Part shown: positions 58,084 through 64,000 of the stretch, piece after piece
Position numbering within the stretch: the stretch's first letter is position 1
Layout: every line of letters starts with the position of its first letter
Assembly (NCBI GenBank): GCA_045862995.1
Contig: BTVX01000015.1
Location: forward strand, 1-64,000
Direction: 5' to 3'
DNA from: UBA2387 sp019454665
GTDB taxonomy: Bacteria > Armatimonadota > Fimbriimonadia > Fimbriimonadales > Fimbriimonadaceae
DNA: 64,000 nt
Made by a program: the position numbers and the translations under genes
Notes under the pieces: model-generated
Told to the model about the DNA's origin: nothing
The model's database searches: none
Seen by the model: the letters and a program-made list of their open reading frames with translations, nothing else

Positions 58084-59040
58084 GTGAACGATCGGAGCAA
58101 GCTTCGGCACGATCTCAAAACACCCCTCAACGCCATCCTCGGCTACAGCGAGATGCTCCTCGACGAGGTGCCGCAGCCGTTTGTGGGCGACCTCGAGCGC
58201 ATCCGAGCCGCCGGCCTCAAACTGCTCGGCTTGATCGAGGACGCGTTCGCCGATGGCGAGCCGACGCGCAATGCCCCGGCTCCATCCAAGCGGCCCGGGC
58301 CAGCACCCGTGGAATCGGCGAGACAAGGCCCAAGCGGACGCATCTTGGCCGTGGACGACGTGGAGGAAAACCGCGACGTGCTGAAACGGCATCTCGAGCG
58401 CCAGGGGCACACGGTGTGGCTGGCCGAGAACGGACGCCATGCCCTCCAAGTGCTGGACGCTGAAGACATCGAAGTCGTGTTGCTGGACATCATGATGCCG
58501 GAGATGGACGGCTACCAGACGCTGGAAGCCATCCGTCGTCACCCCACGCACTCGGAAACGCCCGTGCTCATGATCTCCGCCGTGGACGAAGTGGAAAGCG
58601 TCGTCCGCTGCGTCGAACGCGGCGCGGAGGACTACCTGCCGAAGCCGTTCAACCCTGTCCTGCTCCGCGCGAGAATCACCACGTGCCTGCACAAGAAGCG
58701 CACGCGGGACACCGAGAAGGCGTTCTTGGCTGCCGTGCAGCAGGTCACGCACGCGGCGGCGGCCATCGAGGCGGGCTCGTTCGATGCCGTGGACCTGAGC
58801 GAGATTCAGGTGCGAACCGACGAACTCGGCGCGATGGCGCGGATGTTCGGAAGCATGGCGCGCGAGGTACGCGAGCGCGAAGCGAGACTCCAACGACAGG
58901 TTGAAGCGCTGCGCGTCGAAGTGGACGACGCCAAGAAGTCGCAGCAGGTCGCCGAGATCACGGAGACCGACTACTTCCGCCACTTGCAGGAGAAAGCCCG
59001 AGCGTTCCGCGACCGCAAACCACCCTCGGAGCCAGATTAA
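58084..59040 (+). CDS. HisKA-REC protein without ATPase domain
   Basis: 318 aa. It begins with a histidine-kinase dimerisation H-box (LRHDLKTPLNAILGYSEML, His-9), but no HATPase domain follows. A receiver domain occupies about 86-210: ILAVDDVEENRDVL, LLDIMMPEMDGYQTL with phospho-acceptor Asp-135, YLPKPF with Lys-187. The C-terminus has a HAMP-like and coiled-coil region (ELGAMARMFGSMAREVRERE, about 265-300). It may be a phosphotransfer or scaffold protein. GTG 58084 start. Confidence 0.75.
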   Translation: MNDRSKLRHDLKTPLNAILGYSEMLLDEVPQPFVGDLERIRAAGLKLLGLIEDAFADGEPTRNAPAPSKRPGPAPVESARQGPSGRILAVDDVEENRDVLKRHLERQGHTVWLAENGRHALQVLDAEDIEVVLLDIMMPEMDGYQTLEAIRRHPTHSETPVLMISAVDEVESVVRCVERGAEDYLPKPFNPVLLRARITTCLHKKRTRDTEKAFLAAVQQVTHAAAAIEAGSFDAVDLSEIQVRTDELGAMARMFGSMAREVREREARLQRQVEALRVEVDDAKKSQQVAEITETDYFRHLQEKARAFRDRKPPSEPD

Positions 59041-59106
59041 GGAACGGGATTCGATGGGACCTTCCGACACTTTGGGACCCGCCGGAACGTGTATGGTGTT
59101 AGGGTA

Positions 59107-59130
59107 GGTTTGGGCGCACACGCCCAAACC
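59107..59130 (+). terminator. Hairpin after receiver gene
   Basis: Perfect 10-bp stem GGTTTGGGCG / CGCCCAAACC with a CACA loop, followed by CTTCTT. It lies 66 bp after the receiver gene and 10 bp before the next start. The T-rich tail suggests an intrinsic terminator, but it could also be a leader attenuator for the downstream gene. Confidence 0.6.
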
Positions 59131-59140
59131 CTTCTTCCAA

Positions 59141-60742
59141 ATGACCCGCATTCAGCAGGACCTCGCCCTGTTCCTTGAGATTCTCCCCGCCTCCGTGCGT
59201 GAACGCCTCGAGGATGGACCGCCCGTCGAAACGCTCGTCGAGGTGGTGCTCGACTATGGCCGGCCGGCCGAGGCGCGCTACATCGGCGCCGGCATCCGAT
59301 TCCCCGACCTGCAGGTGACCGAGCGCGACATCGAGTTCGTGATCAAGTCCATCGGCGAGTTCGGGAGCGATAACCGCGCCGGCATCGAGCGCACGCTCCA
59401 CCGCATCTCGTGCATCCGCAACCGCCAGGGCAAGATCGTGGGCTTGACGTGCCGCGTCGGACGCGCGCTTGAAGGCACGATTGACATCATTGACGACATC
59501 ATCCGCTCGGGCAAGAGCATCCTCTTGCTGGGCAAGCCGGGCACGGGCAAGACCACCAAACTCCGGGAGGTGGCCCGAGTGCTCGCCGACGAGGTGCAGC
59601 GGCGGGTCGTCATCGTGGACACGTCGAACGAAATCGCCGGCGACGGTGACGTCCCCCACATGGGCATCGGCAGCGCCCGCCGCATGCAGGTGCGGCACGC
59701 CGCCGACCAGCACCAGGTGATGATCGAGGCCGTTGAGAACCATATGCCCGAGGTCATCGTTATTGATGAAATCGGCAACGAGATGGAGGCCCAGGCCGCC
59801 CGGACGATCGCCGAACGCGGCGTCCAACTCATCGGCACGGCTCACGGGCAGACGCTCGAGAACTTGATGCTGAACCCGACGCTCTCGGACCTGATCGGCG
59901 GCATCCAGGCCGTAACGCTCAGCGACGACGAGGCGCGGCGACGAGGCACGCAGAAGACCGTTCTGGAGCGCAAGGCGCCCCCCACGTTCGACGTGGTCAT
60001 CGAACTCGTGGACTTCGATCGCCTGGCCGTTCATCACAACGTGCAGAAGACCGTGGACCTCGTCTTGAGGGGCTTGACGCCTCGCCCCGAGATTCGAGTC
60101 CGCAACACCAACGGCGAGTTCGAGGTGGTTCAGGAAGAGCACAACGAGGCCATGGCCCAGGTGCTCTCGCGCCCGTTGTTCGAGCCTTTGCCGCCCAAGC
60201 CCACGCGATCGGTCGCCGCTCAGCACACCGAGGAAGAGAGGCCGCCCCGCGACCCGGAACCCCCGCAGCGAATCGGTCTGCGGATCTACCCTTACGGCAT
60301 CGCCCGCACTCGGCTGGAGCGAGCGATCCGAGAGAAGCGCCTCGAGGCCAGCATCAGCACCGACCCCACGCAATCCGACGTCGTGATGGCCATGCGCAAC
60401 GGGACCACGGGCCGGCAGCGCAAGATTCGAGACGCCTCCGGCCGCCCCGTACCCACGGTGACGATCAAGTCCAACGCGTTCACGCAGATTCTCGCGGGAC
60501 TGGACGAGATCATGCGCCGCTCGAGCAGCGGCCCGGAGTCGGAGTCGGCGGCGATGGAGGAGGTCTTGCAGGCCATCGAGGTGGTTTCCCAGAGCGGCAA
60601 GCCGTACGATCTCGCGCCTCAGCCGGGGCCGATCCGCAAGATGCAGCACCAGGTGGCCGAGAGCCGCCGCATCCCCAGCGAGAGCGTCGGCCAGGAGCCC
60701 CAGCGTCGCCTGAGGTTGCTCCCGGCGGGCAGCGCATCGTAA
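59141..60742 (+). CDS. Ycf45/SpoIIIAA-like ATPase with R3H-type C-terminus
   Basis: 533 aa. AAA-type P-loop core: SILLLGKPGTGKTTKLREVA (Walker A), VVIVDTSNEIAGDGDVPHMG, EVIVIDEIGNEMEAQAARTI (Walker B with E), VQLIGTAHGQTLENLMLNPT. This matches the Ycf45/R3H family of cyanobacteria and plastids and related SpoIIIAA ATPases. The C-terminal 200 residues hold a helical/nucleic-acid-binding-like region (IYPYGIARTRLERAIREKRL). It probably acts on DNA or RNA, but the role is unknown. Confidence 0.85.
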   Translation: MTRIQQDLALFLEILPASVRERLEDGPPVETLVEVVLDYGRPAEARYIGAGIRFPDLQVTERDIEFVIKSIGEFGSDNRAGIERTLHRISCIRNRQGKIVGLTCRVGRALEGTIDIIDDIIRSGKSILLLGKPGTGKTTKLREVARVLADEVQRRVVIVDTSNEIAGDGDVPHMGIGSARRMQVRHAADQHQVMIEAVENHMPEVIVIDEIGNEMEAQAARTIAERGVQLIGTAHGQTLENLMLNPTLSDLIGGIQAVTLSDDEARRRGTQKTVLERKAPPTFDVVIELVDFDRLAVHHNVQKTVDLVLRGLTPRPEIRVRNTNGEFEVVQEEHNEAMAQVLSRPLFEPLPPKPTRSVAAQHTEEERPPRDPEPPQRIGLRIYPYGIARTRLERAIREKRLEASISTDPTQSDVVMAMRNGTTGRQRKIRDASGRPVPTVTIKSNAFTQILAGLDEIMRRSSSGPESESAAMEEVLQAIEVVSQSGKPYDLAPQPGPIRKMQHQVAESRRIPSESVGQEPQRRLRLLPAGSAS

Positions 60743-60759
60743 CGCCCGTCCGAAGGTCC

Positions 60760-60789
60760 TTGCATTCCAGGGGGCGGATGGGGCATACT
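60760..60789 (+). promoter_or_regulatory. Candidate promoter for rpmG-rpmF-secG
   Basis: TTGCAT (60760-60765), an 18-bp spacer and CATACT (60784-60789) resemble -35/-10 boxes of the housekeeping sigma factor. The start of rpmG is 59 bp downstream. It would drive the ribosomal protein/SecG cluster. Confidence 0.4.
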
Positions 60790-60847
60790 TCTTAGGCTTT
60801 CCTGCCGCTCCCATCCCTACACTCGGGGCGGTGGAAGGTGACCCACC

Positions 60848-61015
60848 ATGGCGAAGAAAGGCGAAGCTCGCGAAATCATCCGTCTCGTTTGCACCGAGGA
60901 CGGCAAGAGCTATTACACGACCACCAAGAACAAGCGCAACACGCAGGGCCGCTTGGAACTGATGAAGTACAACAAGAACCTGCGCAAGCACACGCTCCAC
61001 CGCGAGAAGAAGTAA
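60848..61015 (+). CDS. rpmG: Ribosomal protein L33
   Basis: 55 aa. It has the L33 pattern EIIRLVCTEDGKSYYTTTKN, KRNTQGRLELMKYN and a basic tail (NLRKHTLHREKK). The canonical CxxC...CxxC zinc motif is reduced to one Cys, so this is the Cys-poor type. Part of the 50S subunit. It is followed after 25 bp by rpmF. Confidence 0.9.
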   Translation: MAKKGEAREIIRLVCTEDGKSYYTTTKNKRNTQGRLELMKYNKNLRKHTLHREKK

Positions 61016-61040
61016 CCGCCCCGCCCACGAGGTTTTCCCC

Positions 61041-61232
61041 ATGCCGAATCCGAAACGCCGTCACAGTCACCAGCGGACCGCTCTGCGCCGAACGCACTAC
61101 ACGACCGATTTGCCCGAGGTCGAAGTGAACAAGCAGGTCGGCGGTTCGTCGCACAAGCTGCGCCACCACGCCAGCCCCGAGGGCTATTACAAGGGTCGGC
61201 GGCTCCCCGGCTTCCGAGACAAGAACGCCTGA
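61041..61232 (+). CDS. rpmF: Ribosomal protein L32
   Basis: 63 aa. N-terminal MPNPKRRHSHQRTALRRTHY matches L32. The C-terminus (SSHKLRHHASPEGYYKGRR) lacks the four-Cys zinc finger found in some L32. Part of the 50S subunit. Its stop overlaps the secG start (TGATG), so they are co-translated. Confidence 0.9.
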   Translation: MPNPKRRHSHQRTALRRTHYTTDLPEVEVNKQVGGSSHKLRHHASPEGYYKGRRLPGFRDKNA

Positions 61233-61468
61233 TGCAGTTCTGGTACACCGCCCTCTTGATTCTGGCGATTGTGGTCGCCGTCATGTTCACGCTCATCGTG
61301 CTGCTGATGGGCAAGGGAGATGCGATGTCCGGCGGCGGCGGCGTCCGCACCACGTTCAAGGGCAAGGCCGGGTTCGACGACTTCGTCTCGCGGCTGACCA
61401 TCATCTTGGGCGGCTCGTTCATGGTGCTGATGATCGTCCTCGACATCGTCGGCAACAAGCTCAAGTGA
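61232..61468 (+). CDS. secG: Preprotein translocase subunit SecG
   Basis: 78 aa. Two membrane helices (LLILAIVVAVMFTLIVLLMG and ILGGSFMVLMIVLDIVGN) around a Gly-rich cytoplasmic loop (KGDAMSGGGGVRTTFKGKAG), the SecG pattern. It aids protein export through SecYEG. Overlaps rpmF and is followed after 4 bp by the metallophosphoesterase. Confidence 0.88.
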   Translation: MQFWYTALLILAIVVAVMFTLIVLLMGKGDAMSGGGGVRTTFKGKAGFDDFVSRLTIILGGSFMVLMIVLDIVGNKLK

Positions 61469-61472
61469 CGCG

Positions 61473-62192
61473 TTGCCTGCGCTCCGGATCCTCCACACCA
61501 ACGACTTCCACGGCAAGCTGAACGAGCGGCGTTTCGGCTTGCTGAAGCCCCTCCGCGAAGAAGCCGACCTCTACTTCGATTGCGGCGACGCCATCAAGTG
61601 CGGCAACCTCGCCATCCCGGTCTCGCCCGACCCTGCGTGGGCACACCTCCAGGCGCTCGACTGTACGGCCAGCGTGCCCGGCAACCGCGAATCGCACCCG
61701 TTGGCCGTGGGCATGAGGGCCAAGTTCGCCGGCGCCTCGCACCCCATCCTCTGCGCCAACTGGTTCGACAAATCGGGCGTGTCCGTCTTCGAGCCGTTCC
61801 GGTGCTTCGAGGTCCGTGGTGTGCGCGTGGGGGTGTTCGGCGTGATGGTGCCCATCGCCACGCGCCGCATGACGCTCTATCCGGCCAGCCAGTACGAGTG
61901 GACCCAACCGATCGAGGCGGCCCGCGAAGTCGCTGCGGCGCTCCGCCCTGAGTGCGACCTGCTCATCGCCCTCACCCACATCGGGCTGCCCCAGGACCGT
62001 CGGCTGGCCGAGGCGTGCCCCGAACTCGACCTGATCCTCGGCGGCCACTCGCACGACGTGCTGGAATCCCCCGAGGTGATCGGCCGAGTCTCGATCTGCC
62101 AGACCGGCTCGCACGGGCGGTTCGTCGGCAAGATCAAGGCCGTGCGCTCATCGAGCGGCTGGTCCGTCCAGAACCGCCTCCTGCCGCTCTAA
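61473..62192 (+). CDS. 5'-nucleotidase-like metallophosphoesterase
   Basis: 239 aa. Calcineurin-like fold: RILHTNDFHGKLNERR (D-x-H), DLYFDCGDAIKCGN (GD), VPGNRES (GNHE with Arg in place of His), LLIALTHIGLPQD (H) and LDLILGGHSHDVLE (GHSH). This resembles the N-terminal part of UshA-type nucleotidases, without the C-terminal domain. No signal peptide is seen. TTG 61473 start. GNR instead of GNH may alter activity. Confidence 0.85.
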   Translation: MPALRILHTNDFHGKLNERRFGLLKPLREEADLYFDCGDAIKCGNLAIPVSPDPAWAHLQALDCTASVPGNRESHPLAVGMRAKFAGASHPILCANWFDKSGVSVFEPFRCFEVRGVRVGVFGVMVPIATRRMTLYPASQYEWTQPIEAAREVAAALRPECDLLIALTHIGLPQDRRLAEACPELDLILGGHSHDVLESPEVIGRVSICQTGSHGRFVGKIKAVRSSSGWSVQNRLLPL

Positions 62193-62196
62193 GGGC

Positions 62197-62631
62197 TCAG
62201 CCGTCTTTGTCTGTTGAGCAAATACGGCTCGCCAAGTGCCACCCGAGCACACTGACCAGTCCGATATGAAACACGAGGTCCAAGCCAAAGCGGAGCAGAT
62301 TGCGCAGGAATGTCAGTGGCTCTGCCCGGCTGGCCACCATGGCAATGAGCATGATGGCGATGTAGGGACCGGCGATCCAAGCCGTCACATAGAGCGGTGC
62401 TCGGGTTGGGTGTTTCTTCGCCAAGAAGCCGACGAACAGGCACACGAAGAAGAGCACGCTCGAAAGAGCGAGAGCGTCCGCACTCGGCCACCAAGTTCGA
62501 TAGCCTCCTCGATCGTCAAGACCGATCTTGTGTTGAACGAACAGCGTGGCGAACCGCAATCCGACGAACAGTGCTGGTGAGATGGCAGCGAAGGCGAAGG
62601 GGAACCATGCGTTCCTAGCGGTTGTGTTCAT
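62197..62631 (-). CDS. Four-helix membrane protein, unknown
   Basis: 144 aa with four predicted helices (WFPFAFAAISPALFVGLRFA, ALALSSVLFFVCLFVGFLA, LYVTAWIAGPYIAIMLIAMV, LDLVFHIGLVSVLGWHLA). Not assigned to a family. It starts 13 bp after the prepilin-like gene on the same strand, so they may be co-transcribed. Its base composition is somewhat lower in GC than that of the neighbours. Confidence 0.6.
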   Translation of the reverse strand: MNTTARNAWFPFAFAAISPALFVGLRFATLFVQHKIGLDDRGGYRTWWPSADALALSSVLFFVCLFVGFLAKKHPTRAPLYVTAWIAGPYIAIMLIAMVASRAEPLTFLRNLLRFGLDLVFHIGLVSVLGWHLASRICSTDKDG

Positions 62632-62644
62632 CGGTTCAAGGTCC

Positions 62645-63304
62645 CTACCATGAATCGCGGTCCACAAACATCGCACTCACGCTGTGGGCGTACTGCTCCT
62701 CTCCTTCCACCTTGATCCAATGCCACAGAAACTCTCTTGACACGACCGAGCCATCATTACAGAGGCGGAGATACCGGCCCTTAAAGAACTCAAGCTGATG
62801 GTCGAAGGGTTTCCCATGAGCAGGACTGATCAGCCACCCTGAGAACCTGTCCCCATCTCTCGGGGCCAGCATTCCATCGGAAGGACCGTAATCACCTCTG
62901 CTGATGAAGCTGACGCGAAAACTGGCAGGTGCCGGGATGCGGGTGACACGACTGGGATTGGACCCCCTGCGGTACTCGCGGAAGGAGTTCGAATAGCCCG
63001 CTCGGTTGGGGTCTGCGAGGCCGGAAACCAATGCCGCGTCGACATGCTTGGTCGCGACCAAGTGATCCACCAACAAGTTCCGCATTGGCCCCGAATCCTC
63101 CTCGTAGAGGGCCCGCGCCATGCCGATTTGCCTGAGAGCGTTCGTGTCCGATGCGACCTTCGCGGAAAGAACTCCGCTACGATAGGTACCGAAGCCGATG
63201 GCAGCGAGGACCATGATGACACCAAGGACGACGAGCACCTCGACCAAGGTGAAGCCGCGGGATTGTCTCCGGTGGCCGGTGTTGGGAAGGCGACGCGGGT
63301 TCAT
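62645..63304 (-). CDS. Prepilin-like protein with N-terminal methylation motif
   Basis: 219 aa. Basic leader then GFTLVEVLVVLGVIMVLAAI, the type III signal sequence for prepilin peptidase with Glu at +5. The mature protein is a pseudopilin or type IV pilin-like subunit with an 180-residue globular part. It probably uses the PilB/PilT/PilC motor encoded at 52-56 kb. Follows a small Cys-rich secreted protein by 8 bp on the same strand. Confidence 0.85.
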   Translation of the reverse strand: MNPRRLPNTGHRRQSRGFTLVEVLVVLGVIMVLAAIGFGTYRSGVLSAKVASDTNALRQIGMARALYEEDSGPMRNLLVDHLVATKHVDAALVSGLADPNRAGYSNSFREYRRGSNPSRVTRIPAPASFRVSFISRGDYGPSDGMLAPRDGDRFSGWLISPAHGKPFDHQLEFFKGRYLRLCNDGSVVSREFLWHWIKVEGEEQYAHSVSAMFVDRDSW

Positions 63305-63312
63305 CTTCCGAG

Positions 63313-63645
63313 TTACGAACCCCCAGCCGGGTCGTCACACGTGGTCGTTGGGCATGGAGGGTAGCTCTGGACCACGCCCGATCCGCAACACCCCGTATCG
63401 TTCCAAGCTGTACATTGATACACTGCACCATTCGTGTACCAATCCACGTAGACGTGACGACTCCTGAGGCAGTCGTGATTGAACCAGTTGCACCAGTTGC
63501 CTCCGTTTACCGCAACGTGGTCGAGGCAAGCGTTCTGGTTCCAGTCGTCGTCGGCGATCTTCGGAGTCTCGCAGAGCGGTACGGGCTGGCAAAGCGCGAT
63601 GGAAGCCGCAGCAAGGACGAGGGCCATGAGCAAGCGTTGAACCAT
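63313..63645 (-). CDS. Small Cys-rich secreted protein
   Basis: 110 aa. Signal peptide (RLLMALVLAAASIALC) and a mature region with about ten Cys (CETPK, ACLD, NWCNWFNHDCLR, YQCTAWNDTGCCG, PPCP, TTCD) and many Trp/Asn, suggesting a disulfide-rich domain. No match to a known family. It lies first in a likely operon with the prepilin-like gene. Nine G residues lie 35 bp upstream of the start on the coding strand. Confidence 0.6.
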   Translation of the reverse strand: MVQRLLMALVLAAASIALCQPVPLCETPKIADDDWNQNACLDHVAVNGGNWCNWFNHDCLRSRHVYVDWYTNGAVYQCTAWNDTGCCGSGVVQSYPPCPTTTCDDPAGGS

Positions 63646-63802
63646 ACATAGACTGTATCACAAGTTGAGCAATTCTGAGCCCCCCCCCGTAAATTCATGT
63701 GAAATTCAGGTTGTGTAAGCATTGGTCCCATTGGGTCATAGGGCACAAGGCAGTTCGCCCATCGAACGGCTCCTGCCGCTCTAGCGCCACAATAGAAGCG
63801 CC

Positions 63803-64000
63803 ATGCCCGGCGAAACGCCCGTGCGTTACCCCAAGCCCAAACCCGACTTCGGCATCGTGGCCGAAGCCACGCGCCGTTCGATGGTGGGCAACAAGGGCAA
63901 GAACACCTCGCTGGAGACCGACTTCCGCCGTGCGCTCCGAGAGCAAGGGTTGCTCGGCTATCGCATCCATGCCCGACGCATCCCGGGCAAGCCAGACGTC
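63803..64000 (+). CDS. vsr: Very short patch repair endonuclease, partial
   Basis: 66 codons before the window edge, so the 3' end is missing. The visible part RRSMVGNKGKNTSLETDFRR and YRIHARRIPGKPDV matches the start of Vsr, the nicking enzyme that corrects T:G mismatches produced by deamination of 5-methylcytosine. It agrees with the C5 methyltransferase in this genome, although not adjacent here. Confidence 0.8.
   Translation, partial: MPGETPVRYPKPKPDFGIVAEATRRSMVGNKGKNTSLETDFRRALREQGLLGYRIHARRIPGKPDV

Overview
The window is GC-rich bacterial chromosome with tightly packed genes, short intergenic gaps and many ATGA or TGATG start/stop overlaps. The gene mix points to a Gram-negative-type, heterotrophic member of the Armatimonadota (Fimbriimonadia-like). 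The supporting signs are a sugar-binding protein fused to its permease, DUF1501/DUF1800 pairs, dockerin-tailed secreted proteins, prepilin-like proteins and a type IV pilus motor cluster. This placement is inference from gene content; no rRNA or tRNA gene was found to fix it.

Layout. 0-4.5 kb: a gene-free stretch with palindromic repeats, then a minus-strand cluster of three FTP/PepSY-propeptide-like lipoprotein genes around a caspase/CHAT-like secreted protein that is broken by a frameshift. 4.5-9 kb: fused ABC transporter component, DNA glycosylase Tag, secreted sulfatase. 9-13 kb: GntR/LacI regulator, then a second and intact caspase-like + PepSY pair. 13-20 kb: LivF, a GHL10-type glycosidase, a large RCC1/HAF/PKD surface protein, a VOC protein and a DUF1501 protein. 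20-24 kb: DUF2905, HAD, acyl-CoA dehydrogenase-like, FabG-like, DinB-like and nucleotidyltransferase genes. 24-30.8 kb: DUF1501/DUF1800 pair, PH protein, ECF sigma/anti-sigma pair, and a sulfur-handling rhodanese plus MBL-rhodanese operon. 30.8-38 kb: secreted matrixin-dockerin protein, lipoate ligase family protein, peroxiredoxin-like protein, dGTPase-like HD hydrolase and a DUF4143 ATPase. 38-46 kb: atpDC, a candidate selenoprotein, tyrS, Uma2, TM2 and SdhA. 46-49 kb: XRE regulator plus an Eco29kI-type restriction-modification system. 49-59 kb: MscS channel, GNAT, pilB-pilT-pilC, a second ECF sigma/anti-sigma pair and a receiver protein. 59-64 kb: Ycf45-like ATPase, rpmG-rpmF-secG, metallophosphatase, a pilin-like operon and a truncated Vsr endonuclease at the window edge.

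Two observations stand out. First, a thioredoxin-like secreted protein (41221 to 40016, minus strand) is interrupted by a single in-frame UGA directly after a Cys in its redox-motif region. It is followed 16 bases later by a perfect 7-bp stem with a G-first loop, which is what a bacterial selenocysteine insertion element looks like. Second, a recurring gene unit couples an exported caspase/CHAT-like protein (His-Gly and Ser-Cys motifs) with stand-alone FTP/PepSY propeptide-like proteins. One copy is intact with a 3-bp gene overlap (ATGA); the other is amplified and decaying. This could be an undescribed extracellular hydrolase and chaperone/inhibitor system.

Limits: all family calls are from reading motifs, with no database search. 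Start codons are chosen by Shine-Dalgarno sequence, signal peptide and overlap logic.
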